Source: Limnospira fusiformis SAG 85.79 (GTDB lineage: Bacteria; Cyanobacteriota; Cyanobacteriia; Cyanobacteriales; Microcoleaceae). From it: DNA of 64,000 nucleotides. Position numbers and translations under genes: made by a program. The notes beneath the pieces are model-generated. The model had not been told where the DNA came from, searched no databases, and worked only from the letters and a program-made list of their open reading frames with translations. This document shows, one piece after another, positions 1 through 10,740 of this stretch. The stretch is taken from NCBI RefSeq assembly GCF_012516315.1, contig NZ_CP051185.1, positions 5,027,363 to 5,091,362 of the forward strand, in the 5' to 3' direction. Each line of letters starts with the position of its first letter. Positions within the stretch are counted from its first letter, which is position 1.

Positions 1-156
1 ATTCCTGATTTACAGGTCGGAGAAGTGGTCACCCTTTTGGGAAGCGATCGCCATCATAGCATTTCCGCCGATGATTGGGCGGAACAGTTAGGCACGATTT
101 CCTGGGAAATCCTCTGTGGATTTAAACATCGCCTTCCTCGGATTCTTATTAATTAA
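1..156 (+). CDS. alr: Alanine racemase, C-terminal end (partial)
   Basis: This is the last 51 codons of a gene that begins before the window. The translated end contains V-T-L-L-G, then a D-D-W-A segment, then G-T-I-S-W-E-I-L-C and a final K-H-R-L-P-R. That matches the C-terminal beta domain of PLP-dependent alanine racemase, where this segment packs against the partner subunit's active site. The enzyme interconverts L- and D-alanine for peptidoglycan. A DUF427 gene follows 18 bases later on the same strand, so co-transcription is possible. The family call rests on the C-terminal signature only, because the PLP lysine lies outside the window. Confidence 0.8.
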   Translation: MPDLQVGEVVTLLGSDRHHSISADDWAEQLGTISWEILCGFKHRLPRILIN

Positions 157-174
157 ACCCTGAAACCACAAAAC

Positions 175-678
175 ATGAGTTTTTTTAGACCATCACCGAT
201 TACCCCTGGTCCCGGACAAGAATCAGTTTGGGACTATCCCCGTCCCGCCAAATTGGAGGATACCAATAAACACCTGCGGATTATTTTTAATGGCATTACT
301 CTCGCTGACTCCCGCAACGCTAAACGGGTTTTAGAAACTAGCCACCCCCCAACATACTACATTCCCGGCGATGATATTCAACTTGAATATCTTGTGGAAA
401 CTTCCCGCCGCACTATGTGCGAATGGAAGGGAGTTTGTGTTTATTATGATGTCATTGTCGGAAATAAACGAGTATCTAATGCCGCTTGGCGTTATGTGCA
501 GCCAACTCCCAGTTTTGTCGATATCCAAGACTGTTACAGCTTCTATGCTAGTCTCATGGATGAATGTTATGTTAATGATGAGTTAGTGCAATCTCAACCC
601 GGAGATTTTTACGGCGGTTGGATTACTCAAGATATTGTCGGACCTTTTAAAGGTGGGGCGGGGACAATGGGCTGGTAA
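175..678 (+). CDS. DUF427 domain-containing protein
   Basis: The protein has 167 residues and matches the DUF427 fold as found in cyanobacteria. It has a 'RIIFNGITLADS' strand, then a 'TYYIPGDDI' segment, then a C-x-W-K-G loop near residue 82 and a C-terminal 'GDFYGGWITQDIVGPFKGG'. The family is a small soluble beta-rich domain of uncertain biochemical role; some relatives carry nucleotidyltransferase-like names that I would not transfer. There is no signal peptide or membrane segment. The start ATG lies 18 bases after the alr stop. The next 177 bases hold an imperfect hairpin (ACCGCTAGAG with CTCTGGCGGT, about 704-746) and no gene. Confidence 0.8.
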   Translation: MSFFRPSPITPGPGQESVWDYPRPAKLEDTNKHLRIIFNGITLADSRNAKRVLETSHPPTYYIPGDDIQLEYLVETSRRTMCEWKGVCVYYDVIVGNKRVSNAAWRYVQPTPSFVDIQDCYSFYASLMDECYVNDELVQSQPGDFYGGWITQDIVGPFKGGAGTMGW

Positions 679-855
679 ATCCTTAATCATTTCACCTGAA
701 CACCGCTAGAGAGAACAGTTAATAACTATCCCTCTGGCGGTCATTAAATAACCCCAAATCTCCGAGTATATATGAATCTTGAGATAGCCATGATTACCAG
801 TATCATTAGCCATAATTAGTTAATCCTGTATGGCGCGAGATTCAACCAATTTTTA

Positions 856-3636
856 ATGGTAACTAACCCTTTAAACCAAGTGATTTTAAATCCATCCTTT
901 CCACCCAATTTAACCACAGAAGCCACCACCATTCACCCCAGCCAAAACGTGACTCAAACCATCCTAGAAAATGGTCTGACCGTTTTAACCAAACCCGTCC
1001 ATACCGCCCCAGTTGTGACAGTCCAGGTATGGTATAAAATCGGCTCACTAGACGAACAACCGGGGGATAATGGTATCGCGCATCAACTGGAACACATGAT
1101 GTTTCAAGGTACTACTACCCGCCCTATTCAATATGGTAGTTTATTAGAAACCTTGGGGGGAGATTTTAATGCTTTTACAGGTTATGACCAGACAGCATAT
1201 CATAATACTGTGGAATCTAATGCCTTAAAAAGCGTTCTCATTTTGGAAGGCGATCGCCTCAAAAATGCCCTGATTTCTCCAGAGCAACTTGACAAAGAAA
1301 AAGGAGTAGTTATCTCCGAGTTACAGGGATATGAAAATAGCGCCCAATATCGCCTCAGTCGCGCCGTCATGGAAGCCGCCTTTCCTCATCATCCCTACGG
1401 TTTAATGATTGGTGGAACTAAAGCCGATGTCGAAACTTTCACGGTCGATCATGTGCGTTCTTATTACCATCTCAATTATCGCCCTGATAACGCGGTTTTA
1501 ATTGTGGTTGGTGACTTTGACCCCGCATCAATCCTCACCACAATTCAGGAAATCTTTGGCGGCATTCCTAACCCGGATGAACCTCCCACCCGTGTACAGC
1601 GCGGACAAATTCCCAGTACCTTTCCCCCCCAGATTTTACCATCAAATCAACCGATTATTCTACAGGAACCGGGAGCCGTCCCCTTCAGCCTAGCAATTTA
1701 TCCAATCCCCGCCATTAATCATGATGATATTCCCGCCCTGAATATCCTGGATTATATTTTAGATAATGGTGGTCGTAGTTCTCGGATTTATCAAGAATTA
1801 ATCGATAGTGGAATTGCGACGGATGCTGGCAGTACAGTAGTTAATTTAAGTGCGGGAGGTTGGTTAGAAATGTGGGGAACTACCACTAACATCAAATCTC
1901 TGAACCGCCTCGATAAAGCCTGGCAAAAAATGATTGTCAAACTACAACAAAAATTGGTGACTACGGAAGAACTTGATCGCGCCAAAACCCAAATTATTGC
2001 TAGTTCCATCCTGGAAAATCGTGATCTGACCAGTCAAGCCATGCAATTAGGTTTAGACTGGACAACAACGGGGAATTATCGCTATACAGAAGATTATCTA
2101 AAAGCGATCGCCAAAGTCACAGCAGCAGACGTGCAAAAAGTCGCCCAAACCTATCTCAAACCAGAATATCGCACCCTGGGAAGATTTGAACCCACCCAGA
2201 CCCAAACCGAGTCAACAACAGACCCAAATGCTCTTAATTCCGCCGCCACTAAAGTTAATATCCAAACGAACGGTCATCATCGCATTAGTGAACCCCCAGA
2301 CCCAGCAGCCATCAGCCAATATCTGCCAGAAATTCCCCCCGCGAAAGTTCACACCATCACGCCGCCGGAGTCTTTCACCCTAGATAATGGGATGCGAGTG
2401 TTATTACTAGCGGACAATAGTACCCCATCGATATCAATTCGGGGATTTGTGAAAGCCGGGGAAGAATTTGACCCCCAAGGTCGGGAAGGGTTAGCCCTAC
2501 TAACTGCGGAAAACCTAATGAGTGGAACAGTCAGTTATAATGGGCAATCATTAGCCCGTCGTCTGGAAAATCGAGGCGCAAATCTCGAATTTACTGCCGC
2601 CACGGAAGGGGTAGATATTTCGGCTTCCGCTCTCAGTGGTGATTGGCTTCTGGTTTTGGAAACGCTGGCTGATGTATTGCAAAATCCCACCTTTCCCCAA
2701 AAATGGTTAGAACTGACCCGCCAACAACAGATATCTGAGTTACTAGAATCTGAACAGAATCCCGCCTATGTGAGCCACCGCGCCCTACAAAAGCAGCTTT
2801 ATCCCAAAAACCACCCGCTGCATAGTTACCCCACCCAGAACAGCCTCAGAGCCATCTCTCGTGATGAGATTAAGAATTTCCAGAGGACTTATTATCGCCC
2901 TGAGCGGACAGTTTTGGTAGTAGTCGGAGATTTTGATTTAGGGTTGATGCGATCGCAAATCGAAACCGAATTTGGCTCCTGGAAAAACCAAACCACCGCC
3001 CCGGAAAATCCTTGGCCGCCCGTTTCCCTACCCACCAAATTTGTCTGGCTACAGGAAGAGATACCCGGTATAGTGGAGTCAGTCACCGCCATGGGATATC
3101 CTAGCATAGACCGCCACGATTCCCGCTATTATGCAGCCCTAGTTCTTAATCACATCCTAGGGGGTGGCACTTTGTCAAGTCGCCTAGGACTGGAATTGCG
3201 CGATCGCCACGGACTCACCTATGGGGTGTATAGTTGGTTTAATTCCGGGTGGCGTTGGGGTTGTTTCACTATCGAAATGCAAACCGCACCGGAAAACGCA
3301 GCATTAGCAATTGAGAAAACCCTCGCCCTACTCAAACAAGTTCAGCAACAGGGAGTTACCCCCGCCGAAGTAGAAACCGCTAAACATAATATAATTTCGA
3401 GCGATCGTGTAGCTTTAGGAGATCCTGAGTTTCTCGCTGGTGTAATTATGTGGAATGAAATCTTCCAATTTACCCCCACAGAACTTAATCAATTTTACCA
3501 AAAAATTGACGCGGTGACTCCCTCATTAGTTAACCAAGTCGCCAGGGAACTTATCCACCGCGATCGCATAATTGTTGTCACTTCCCAACCCGCCATTACC
3601 AAACCTTTTGTCGGGCGCGTCAACAGCCCCAAATAG
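856..3636 (+). CDS. M16 family zinc metallopeptidase, two-domain (insulinase/pitrilysin-like)
   Basis: The 926-residue protein is two M16 domains in tandem joined near residues 455-505. The N-terminal half carries the inverted zinc motif H-Q-L-E-H (residues 76-80), with the downstream acidic ligand in 'VISELQGYEN'. The C-terminal half lacks HxxEH but has the R/Y substrate-binding motif 'RDRHGLTYGVYSW'. This is the usual division of labour: an active half closing against an inactive half to form a peptide-degrading chamber. There is no obvious signal peptide. The substrate cannot be told from sequence. The ORF starts at an ATG with no strong ribosome-binding site. It converges on the small minus-strand gene at 3718. 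Confidence 0.88.
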   Translation: MVTNPLNQVILNPSFPPNLTTEATTIHPSQNVTQTILENGLTVLTKPVHTAPVVTVQVWYKIGSLDEQPGDNGIAHQLEHMMFQGTTTRPIQYGSLLETLGGDFNAFTGYDQTAYHNTVESNALKSVLILEGDRLKNALISPEQLDKEKGVVISELQGYENSAQYRLSRAVMEAAFPHHPYGLMIGGTKADVETFTVDHVRSYYHLNYRPDNAVLIVVGDFDPASILTTIQEIFGGIPNPDEPPTRVQRGQIPSTFPPQILPSNQPIILQEPGAVPFSLAIYPIPAINHDDIPALNILDYILDNGGRSSRIYQELIDSGIATDAGSTVVNLSAGGWLEMWGTTTNIKSLNRLDKAWQKMIVKLQQKLVTTEELDRAKTQIIASSILENRDLTSQAMQLGLDWTTTGNYRYTEDYLKAIAKVTAADVQKVAQTYLKPEYRTLGRFEPTQTQTESTTDPNALNSAATKVNIQTNGHHRISEPPDPAAISQYLPEIPPAKVHTITPPESFTLDNGMRVLLLADNSTPSISIRGFVKAGEEFDPQGREGLALLTAENLMSGTVSYNGQSLARRLENRGANLEFTAATEGVDISASALSGDWLLVLETLADVLQNPTFPQKWLELTRQQQISELLESEQNPAYVSHRALQKQLYPKNHPLHSYPTQNSLRAISRDEIKNFQRTYYRPERTVLVVVGDFDLGLMRSQIETEFGSWKNQTTAPENPWPPVSLPTKFVWLQEEIPGIVESVTAMGYPSIDRHDSRYYAALVLNHILGGGTLSSRLGLELRDRHGLTYGVYSWFNSGWRWGCFTIEMQTAPENAALAIEKTLALLKQVQQQGVTPAEVETAKHNIISSDRVALGDPEFLAGVIMWNEIFQFTPTELNQFYQKIDAVTPSLVNQVARELIHRDRIIVVTSQPAITKPFVGRVNSPK

Positions 3637-3648
3637 ACCAGTTTTTGA

Positions 3649-3674
3649 GGGTGCGTCCTGGTGATGACGCACCC
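3649..3674. repeat. Perfect hairpin between convergent genes
   Basis: GGGTGCGTC pairs with GACGCACCC across an 8-base loop. It lies 12 bases past the M16 peptidase stop and before the end of the minus-strand 118-residue gene. Neither side has a T-run, so it is not a textbook intrinsic terminator, though it may help end or protect both transcripts. Confidence 0.5.
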
Positions 3675-3717
3675 CGTAAATACCTAATCAATCATTGATT
3701 ATCCTAGTAGTGGATAA

Positions 3718-4074
3718 TTATATAATTCCGGTTCCCTTACCTCGGCTATCTTCAGACATAGTTAATTTACCTTCTTCGTCAGTTTCATTAACTTGTTTAA
3801 GGGTTTCGAGTCGTTTCGCTTTATCAGCTTGTTCTTGTTCCCGTAAATCACCAGGTTCCTCAATGTACATTTCTGGTTCAACCGCAAAATTATCTAATAG
3901 CCCTTCTCGACTCATACGATAACCACCCGTAGTATCTGTGGTTCCCTCTGCTGCGTCAGGAGTCTTTTTAAAGTTGTCCCCCTCCCTTTCCATGCGGGCG
4001 GCTGTTTCCGCTGACATGATGTTGCGATCGTAGTTATCACCTACTGTGGCTTGATTATTTTTTTGAGTTGCCAT
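3718..4074 (-). CDS. Conserved hypothetical hydrophilic protein, 118 aa
   Basis: I do not recognise a named domain. The protein is acidic, highly charged and poor in large hydrophobics. It begins 'MATQKNNQATVGDNYD' and has many Glu, Asp, Lys, Thr and Gly residues, which suggests a largely disordered cytoplasmic protein. A central segment rich in Glu-Gln-Lys-Ala ('REQEQADKAKRLETLKQ') could be a short helix. There is no signal peptide or membrane span. It lies downstream of the small membrane protein gene at 4144 on the same strand with a 69-base gap, so the two may share a transcript. Base composition and strand placement make it a credible gene. Confidence 0.6.
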   Translation of the reverse strand: MATQKNNQATVGDNYDRNIMSAETAARMEREGDNFKKTPDAAEGTTDTTGGYRMSREGLLDNFAVEPEMYIEEPGDLREQEQADKAKRLETLKQVNETDEEGKLTMSEDSRGKGTGII

Positions 4075-4143
4075 AATTTAATTTTCTCCAATTTTGTGCT
4101 ACAATTGCTTAGTTATCTTGTGTTACTGGGTCAATGAATCACC

Positions 4144-4335
4144 CTATTTATTAATGTTGGGAACTATGTCGGGGCGTTCTTTATCCTCCCAACCGACAGG
4201 ACGCTTAGAGTTATACCAAGCAATAGAACCAATAGAAGCTGCTGCAATAAACCCTACTACCAAGGATAAAGTAGCAGCCACTGGAAAATGAGGCGCATTT
4301 GTTGCCACTTCACCTAGAACTAAATTAATATCCAT
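4144..4335 (-). CDS. Small single-span membrane protein, resembles Psb35
   Basis: The 63-residue protein has one hydrophobic span ('AATLSLVVGFIAAASIGSIAW', about residues 20-40) followed by a charged tail containing W-Y-N-S-K-R-P-x-G-W. From memory this resembles a conserved cyanobacterial small thylakoid protein described as the photosystem II assembly factor Psb35, which stabilises the CP47 module. I cannot confirm the match without a search, so no symbol is given. The predicted topology is a short lumenal or cytoplasmic N-terminus, one span, then a polar tail. The upstream region on its strand leads into the 4.5-5.3 kb repeat array, so its promoter should lie in 4336-4497. Confidence 0.5.
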   Translation of the reverse strand: MDINLVLGEVATNAPHFPVAATLSLVVGFIAAASIGSIAWYNSKRPVGWEDKERPDIVPNINK

Positions 4336-4497
4336 AAACAGATATTTTCCTCACAAATCAGCATTAACCCCATACTATCGGTTCATCTCTATCGAGTCTT
4401 CTACCTGTAGTCGTACATTAATCATCAATTGCATCATCCTAAAGTTCAATACCAATCATTCCTAGGGTGGTGCGTCAGATATCAAACCGTTTCGGCT

Positions 4498-5301
4498 GAG
4501 AAACCCGGTTTCCTGACCTCTGTGGGAGAAACCTTTCTTCGAGAAACCAGGTTTCTTTGAGAAACCGGGTTTCTTAACCTCCGTGAGAGAAACCGGGTTT
4601 CTTAACCTCTGTGGGGGAAATCTGTCTTCGAGAAACCCGGTTTCTTTGAGAAACCGGGTTTCTTAACCTCTGCGGGGGAAACCGGGTTTCTTAACCTCTG
4701 CGGGGGAAACCGGGTTTCTTAACCTCTGCGGGGGAAACCGGGTTTCTTAACCTCTGCGGGAGAAACCTGTCTTCGAGAAACCCGGTTTCTTTGAGAAACC
4801 GGGTTTCTTAACCTCTGCGGGGGAAACCGGGTTTCTTAACCTCTGCGGGAGAAACCTGTCTTCGAGAAACCCGGTTTCTTTGAGAAACCGGGTTTCTTAA
4901 CCTCTGCGGGGGAAACCGGGTGTCCTGACCTCTGCGGGAGAAATCTGTCTTCGAGAAACCCGGTTTCTTTGAGAAACCGGGTTTCTTAACCTCTGCGGGA
5001 GAAACCGGGTGTCCTGACCTCTGTGGGGGAAACCTGTCTTCGAGAAACCCGGTTTCTTTGAGAAACCGGGTTTCTTAACCTCTGCGGGAGAAACCGGGTG
5101 TCCTGACCTCTGCGGGAGAAATCTGTCTTCGAGAAACCCGGTTTCTTTGAGAAACCGGGTTTCTTAACCTCTGCGGGGGAAACCGGGTTTCTTAACCTCT
5201 GTGGGGGAAACCTGTCTTCGAGAAACCCGGTTTCTTTGAGAAACCGGGTTTCTTAACCTCTGCGGGGGAAACCGGGTTTCTTAACCTCTGCGGGAGAAAC
5301 C
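4498..5301. repeat. GAAACCGGGTTTC tandem and inverted repeat array, about 0.8 kb
   Basis: The array is built from two interleaved units. One is a 28-base unit (AACCTCTGCGGGGG followed by AAACCGGGTTTCTT), repeated head to tail. The other is a roughly 61-base unit that adds a CTGTCTTCGAGAAACCCGG segment. In the long unit AGAAACCCGGTTTCT is followed after three bases by its exact inverse complement AGAAACCGGGTTTCT, so each copy can form a strong hairpin. There is no open reading frame and there are no unique spacers. It lies between the small membrane protein gene and the 3' end of the hybrid kinase, both on the minus strand. Similar single copies are common in filamentous cyanobacteria; a run this long is less so. 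Confidence 0.9.
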
Positions 5302-5320
5302 CTACTATAATTGTTAATTG

Positions 5321-8300
5321 TTAATTGTTAATTTCTTTGCGGAGGGCTGTTTCCACCCGTTGCCATTCAGCCATAGTTTCAGCAAAGCGTTCAACCGCAC
5401 TACCAGTAACAAAACATTCTACTTCTGGGCTGTCACTTTCCATCCCCGCACGTCCCATATATTCAAGTTCCTTGCAAAACTCAGAAAATCTCAAGGCTCC
5501 CAATTGTGCGCTACTAGATTTTAACGTATGGGCGGACTCTTTTAAACCTTTAGCATCTTGGGCATCAATAGCTTTACGCATACCATCAATATGTTGGGGT
5601 GATTCCTGTAAATAGGTAGCAATTAGCAAATCCACAAAAGGATCATCTTCATCATCATATTCCCTGAGATTTTCCAAAACTTGATGATCTATGGGGCTAT
5701 TATCGGTCATTAATTCTTCCTCGACAGTATGATTATTGAGCATTTTATGTCCATTAGTTTCAGTAACATCAACAACCATAACCTGTCCATTGGGACTACC
5801 CCCATTTGTACTTTGTTGAGGGACGGTTGTAGATTTAACCCGATATCCATTTTGAGCAGATATCTCATGAACTTCAGTTACCGTCGGAGAAATCGGATGA
5901 CATTTAGCTAAGGCTTCGGCTAAAGCCTCTCGGCGGACAGGTTTAGTAATATAATCATCCATGCCTGCATTCAAACACATTTCGCGATCGCCTTGCATAG
6001 CATTAGCAGTCATCGCAATAATTCTAGGTTTCCGTGGACCCATATCGCTACCATCTGAGTAAGCCGCACAGATATGTTTAGAAGCCTCCAAGCCATCCAT
6101 TTCCGGCATTTGTACATCCATCAAAATTACATCATACTGTTGTCGATTTAAGGCATCCAAAACCTCCAAGCCATTACCAGCAATATCAGCGCGATACCCT
6201 AAACGTTGTAATAGTTTAATCGCGACTTTTTGGTTAGTGACATTATCTTCAGCCAATAAAATCCGCAAATTGGCATGAGGTTGAGGAATTGCCGGGTCAT
6301 AGCCAGACTCAGCATTCTTAATATGATAGTGTTTTTCAATAGTCTGGCTATCAGCAAAAATCTGCATCAGGGTATTGTAAAACTGAGATTGTTTGAGAGG
6401 CTTGTTAACCAATCCCGCTACATTAACACCCTGGGCTTCTAGTCGTCGCAGTACCTCGGTATTGCTGGCATAATTAAACATGACTAAATTAAAGGGTTTT
6501 TGGCGGTATTTACCAGCAATCATCTGTTTTTCTAATTGGCGAATTCGACTCGCCAGGGTTGCCTCATCCATATCTGGCAAATTGATGCCCAAAATAATTA
6601 AATCCAATCCGGGGTTATCATGCAAAACCTTTAAGGCATCAGCGCCAGTTTTGACGCGCACGGGAACCATACCCCAAGATTTAACCTGACGGATAAGCAG
6701 TTTTTGATTAATGTCGTGATGTTCAACAATTAACACTTTCTTACCATGAAGGAAATCATCACTAAATTCTCCCAAATCGGGGGTATTAAATCCGCTACAA
6801 ACTATGGTAAAATAGAAGATAGAGCCAGGTCTGAACACCTGTGGGCGCACAAAGTCGGGGGGAGGATTTCCGGCGACACTAGATATCAAAGATGAGGTTT
6901 CATCGTGATATTCATCGAGCAAATTGACCCAACTAGCCACCCACATTTTCCCATTCATTAATTGACTCAACCGCTGAGAAATTGCCAAACCTAAACCAGT
7001 GCCTCCATATTCCCTGGTGGTGGAAGCGTCAACTTGAGAAAAGGCTTTAAATAGGCGATCTATCCGGTCGGGAGGAATGCCAATTCCGGTATCTCGGACT
7101 TCAAATTGCAGGACGTAATGACTTTCAGTAAAATCAGAATCATCAGATTTTTTGACATCTTTTTTAGCATCGGGATGGGTAGCTTTCACTGCTAAAATTA
7201 CCTCGCCTTCGGAGGTAAACTTAATAGCATTACTGACCAAATTAACCAACACTTGACGCAGGCGAGTGACATCACCCAGGATAGTTTTAGGAGTGGAAGG
7301 ATCTATGATATAAGCTAACTCTAAACCCTTTTCGGCGGCGCGCCCAGACAGCAATTCTAGACACTCTTCGAGACAGTTACGGAGTTTAAAAGGTTGCTTT
7401 TCTAGTTCGAGTTTACCAGATTCAATTTTGGAGAAATCTAGGATATCATTAATAATGGTTAAAAGGGCATCGCCACTGGTGCGGATAGTTTCGACAAAAT
7501 CTCGCTGTTCGGGGGTTAATTCCATATCTAATAGTAACCCGGTCATGCCAATTACTGCATTCATAGGAGTGCGGATTTCGTGGCTCATGGTTGCCAGAAA
7601 TTCACTTTTAGCACGACTAGCAATTTCGGCGGCGAGTTTGGCTTCTTCTAAGGCTTGATTTTTGGCTTCGAGGGCGCGATGGCTTTTGACTTCGACTTCT
7701 AGTAATTTGGCTTGGGCGATGGTAATTCCTACTTGGGAGGCGACATCTTCGAGAAATTCGATTTCGTCTCGGTTCCACTCGCGCATTTGTTGGCATTGAT
7801 GCAACATAATAATGCCATTGGGTTCGTCTTGATAGGAAGTGCGAACGGCTAACATGGATTTTAAGGCCATGCGACGACAGAGGGGAATGGAAGATTCCAG
7901 TAAAGGTTCGGAAAAAACATCGGTAGATGCGATCGCTCTATCAGAGGTGAGGAGTGCTTCAATATAGGGATTATAAGATACAGAAATTTCCAGCTTGAGG
8001 GTAGACTCATAGCCAGTTTCTAGGTATTCTGCCACACAGGTTAGGTGTGGGTAAGGTTCGGGAATATAGGTATAAATAGAACAGCGGTTAACAGCAAATA
8101 CCCGACCAATTTGGCTGGCGGTAGTTTGAAATACTTCTTGGGTTTCCAGTTTAGAGCGAACTTTATGGGTAATTTCTTTAAGTAATACTAGATGCTGATT
8201 TTGTTGCTGAAGTGCTTGCGCCGCCTGTTCGCGAGCAATTTCACTACCAATATAGGTAGCCATGAGTTTCAGGATTTCCTTTTCAATGGCTCGAAATTTT

Positions 8301-9802
8301 GAGCGGGGCTGATAACTCAGGAAACTGAGGGTTCCATAGTCTCTACCACTGACGGTGACTTTTACGCCTAGATAGGCTTCAAAACGGCGCACAGCGTAGG
8401 CTGGGTGGTCTTTCCAGGGGGAATTCTGGAGTGATTCGATACCTACTACCTCATCAGACCCGGCGGATTCTCCTTCTAAGGTTTGATGGAGGGCGAGGGT
8501 ATCGCCTTTGGCAAATCCGAAGGTCAAATTTTCAGGAATACGGGTGGCGATCACTTCATAGCGCCCCCCCCAGACGCGCCCTAGCAGTCCTATTTCCACA
8601 CCAAAGCGATCGCATCCCATTTGTAAAAGACGGGTGATACGGGTATCAAAATCGGCGTTAGAACCAATAGTTGCTTCATAAAGCTGAGTCATCGCCTCGG
8701 ATCTTTCTTGCAATTCGTTGGGCCAGGTGCATTGTGGGGGGACAGACGGGACCGGAACCCTCGGCGGATTTTTAACTTCTGGCCGGGACTGAACTTGCTG
8801 GGCGAGTTTAGCTAGGGCGGCGTGCATCGATTGGGGACGCAATGCACCCATAAGGATGGTGCTAGGGGACATAACGCTGATGGGATAGTTGCGCTCATCC
8901 ATCACTACTAGGGGTAGTTGGTGATAGTATTTCCCCAGAACTCTTAGGGCGGCTCCTAGGGTAATGCGCGATCGCACAATTACGGCTGGGTTATTACAGA
9001 TGCTATGGGCTGGGGTTGTGTAAAAATCCACCCCTAAAGCTACCAGGGTGAGAATATCTTGGCTGGTGACAACTCCCACTAATTTAATCGCCTGTTTATC
9101 GGAATTGGGTGCTGATGTGTTCTCTGGGGGGGGGACGGTTTCGGTGACAACTACAGATGGCACTCTGTACCTGGACATTAACTTAGTTATATGGAAAATC
9201 GAGGAGGAGGAGGGGGCGTGAACTAGCCTAGATGTCTGATTGCTGGCAATTTGACTCAGTTGGATTACGTCTTCTGGTACAAAGGTCTGTTGGGACTGAG
9301 GAGCGACGGACGAGGGACTACGACCATTGGTAGAATAGGATAATGACTGAGGCTTTTTCTGGCTTTTATTGCTCCGAGATAGACAGAGGAAATTTTCCGG
9401 ACAGATCATCCCGGTGACTTCCCCCTGATCATTGACAATGGGTAAATGGTGGATCTGGTTTTGCTCCAAGTAAGCAAACAGGGTAAAGATATCGGTCAGG
9501 TCCGACTCTTTGGCGCTAATCACAGACCGAATCATAATCCGAGAGATGGGAAACCCACAGAGGCGATCGTTAATTGAGCAAAGTTCCACGATATCCTGGA
9601 CTGTAAAAATCCCCACCAATACAGAATATACTTCCTGAAGAGTGGTGTTCTCACAACTAACAACTTTTTCCGGTTTTTCTACAATCAATACATAGCTTGA
9701 CCTGTTGCTACTCATCAGCAAAATGACATCTTCGACAAGAGTATCTGGCTTGGTCGTCAGGGGTTTGCGGTTGATTGCTTGAAAAATGGAGGGAATAAAC
9801 AT
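5321..9802 (-). CDS. Hybrid sensor histidine kinase: CBS, GAF, HisKA, HATPase, pseudo-receiver, receiver, HPt
   Basis: In order, the 1493-residue protein has: two CBS pairs (about 1-135 and 180-325); two GAF domains (about 380-520 and 545-700); a HisKA domain with S-H-E-I-R-T-P and the phospho-His near 737; a HATPase domain with N, G1 (DTGIGIP) and G2 (GTGLGL) boxes; two receivers; and an HPt domain with A-H-T-L-K-S-S (His near 1424). The first receiver (about 1014-1130) has '[13 protein letters not shown]', with Gly where the phospho-acceptor Asp is expected. The second (about 1178-1300) has the normal '[11 protein letters not shown]'. There is no membrane span, so it is a cytoplasmic sensor. 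CBS domains often bind adenine nucleotides and GAF domains may bind bilin or cyclic nucleotide, but no bilin Cys is evident. The ligand is unknown. Confidence 0.88.
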   Translation of the reverse strand: MFIPSIFQAINRKPLTTKPDTLVEDVILLMSSNRSSYVLIVEKPEKVVSCENTTLQEVYSVLVGIFTVQDIVELCSINDRLCGFPISRIMIRSVISAKESDLTDIFTLFAYLEQNQIHHLPIVNDQGEVTGMICPENFLCLSRSNKSQKKPQSLSYSTNGRSPSSVAPQSQQTFVPEDVIQLSQIASNQTSRLVHAPSSSSIFHITKLMSRYRVPSVVVTETVPPPENTSAPNSDKQAIKLVGVVTSQDILTLVALGVDFYTTPAHSICNNPAVIVRSRITLGAALRVLGKYYHQLPLVVMDERNYPISVMSPSTILMGALRPQSMHAALAKLAQQVQSRPEVKNPPRVPVPSVPPQCTWPNELQERSEAMTQLYEATIGSNADFDTRITRLLQMGCDRFGVEIGLLGRVWGGRYEVIATRIPENLTFGFAKGDTLALHQTLEGESAGSDEVVGIESLQNSPWKDHPAYAVRRFEAYLGVKVTVSGRDYGTLSFLSYQPRSKFRAIEKEILKLMATYIGSEIAREQAAQALQQQNQHLVLLKEITHKVRSKLETQEVFQTTASQIGRVFAVNRCSIYTYIPEPYPHLTCVAEYLETGYESTLKLEISVSYNPYIEALLTSDRAIASTDVFSEPLLESSIPLCRRMALKSMLAVRTSYQDEPNGIIMLHQCQQMREWNRDEIEFLEDVASQVGITIAQAKLLEVEVKSHRALEAKNQALEEAKLAAEIASRAKSEFLATMSHEIRTPMNAVIGMTGLLLDMELTPEQRDFVETIRTSGDALLTIINDILDFSKIESGKLELEKQPFKLRNCLEECLELLSGRAAEKGLELAYIIDPSTPKTILGDVTRLRQVLVNLVSNAIKFTSEGEVILAVKATHPDAKKDVKKSDDSDFTESHYVLQFEVRDTGIGIPPDRIDRLFKAFSQVDASTTREYGGTGLGLAISQRLSQLMNGKMWVASWVNLLDEYHDETSSLISSVAGNPPPDFVRPQVFRPGSIFYFTIVCSGFNTPDLGEFSDDFLHGKKVLIVEHHDINQKLLIRQVKSWGMVPVRVKTGADALKVLHDNPGLDLIILGINLPDMDEATLASRIRQLEKQMIAGKYRQKPFNLVMFNYASNTEVLRRLEAQGVNVAGLVNKPLKQSQFYNTLMQIFADSQTIEKHYHIKNAESGYDPAIPQPHANLRILLAEDNVTNQKVAIKLLQRLGYRADIAGNGLEVLDALNRQQYDVILMDVQMPEMDGLEASKHICAAYSDGSDMGPRKPRIIAMTANAMQGDREMCLNAGMDDYITKPVRREALAEALAKCHPISPTVTEVHEISAQNGYRVKSTTVPQQSTNGGSPNGQVMVVDVTETNGHKMLNNHTVEEELMTDNSPIDHQVLENLREYDDEDDPFVDLLIATYLQESPQHIDGMRKAIDAQDAKGLKESAHTLKSSSAQLGALRFSEFCKELEYMGRAGMESDSPEVECFVTGSAVERFAETMAEWQRVETALRKEINN

Positions 9803-10203
9803 GGGACAGCTTCTGGTGATTGGGATTGGAGAAGGTGAGATCGGGAGTGATGGAACATCATTGACTCAAAATGACAAGGGGGCTTAGTGGTTGGGGGGGG
9901 GTAAAACCCCCTTTACTATCTCCAGGATAAATTGTATTTGGGGTAAATGTCTGATCTATTTTCCCTTGCATCAGCCAAAATCTATATAAAATAAGGATTA
10001 GGGCTACTTTCAGGGAATCTGAGGGTCATAAATTTCAGCTTACTGATCAGGCTACATCTCCCTTAGAGATTTCCCCCCTACTACTATTGTCAACTTAACC
10101 GCCTAGTATTCCCAAATAATCCCTAGTTGGGATCGTTGATGGTCAATGGTATGCTGGGGAATAACTTAAACTCAAGGTTATACACTGCCCACTATCTGCT
10201 TAT
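9803..10203. other. 401-base divergent intergenic region
   Basis: This region separates the minus-strand hybrid kinase from the plus-strand DUF4330-trpF genes, so it should hold both promoters. It contains a G-tract and a short GGGGG-TAAAA-CCCCC hairpin (9897-9911) followed by TTTACT. I saw no ORF and no promoter hexamer pair good enough to call. Confidence 0.5.
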
Positions 10204-10725
10204 ATGGCTATTTTGGATTCTAAAGGTCGCTTATTCGGAAAGGTGAGCATTCTCGACCTCGGCGCTGCGACTGTCATTTTGTTGGTGATTGTCGGAATTT
10301 TCTTTTTCCCGGGAACTTCTGGGTCGGTGGCTCAAATTGGGGTCACGACTAAACCCGTGGAAGTTGATGTGATTGCTTTGGGGATGCGCGGACGTAATCC
10401 CCAGGATTTTCTCAAGGCGGGAGAAAAGACTAATCTGATTATCCGTAACCAACCCTATGGACAGGTAGACATTAAAGCGGTTGAGTTCCTACCTCGGACT
10501 ATCCCAGTTACCCAACCTGATGGGAGTTTGAGGGCATTACCTGACCCAACGGCTGATTTTATTTTCAGTAACAATATTTTGCTCACTTTGGAGGGCCAGG
10601 GTCAAGTTACTAATACGGGTCCGGTTTTGGGTAATGTCAAAATTCGCATTGGTAATACGGTAGAACTAGAGGGCAATACCTACAATTTTAATGCCAGTGT
10701 GGTTGATATTCGGGTTCAGGATTAA
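10204..10725 (+). CDS. DUF4330 domain-containing membrane-anchored protein
   Basis: The 173-residue protein starts 'MAILDSKGRLFGKVSILDLGA'. One N-terminal membrane span follows (about residues 19-37, ATVILLVIVGIFFFPG), then a beta-rich domain containing R-G-R-N-P and repeated valine/isoleucine strands. This architecture is the cyanobacterial DUF4330 family, whose function is unknown. The topology suggests a short cytoplasmic tail and a periplasmic or lumenal globular domain. trpF starts 15 bases after its stop on the same strand, which suggests one transcript. I see no motif linking it to tryptophan synthesis. Confidence 0.8.
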   Translation: MAILDSKGRLFGKVSILDLGAATVILLVIVGIFFFPGTSGSVAQIGVTTKPVEVDVIALGMRGRNPQDFLKAGEKTNLIIRNQPYGQVDIKAVEFLPRTIPVTQPDGSLRALPDPTADFIFSNNILLTLEGQGQVTNTGPVLGNVKIRIGNTVELEGNTYNFNASVVDIRVQD

Positions 10726-10740
10726 TGGTGGGTTGATTTC

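Noticed and set aside
4498-5301. CRISPR array
   Set aside because: Units are contiguous with no unique spacers, repeats vary in length and there are no cas genes nearby.
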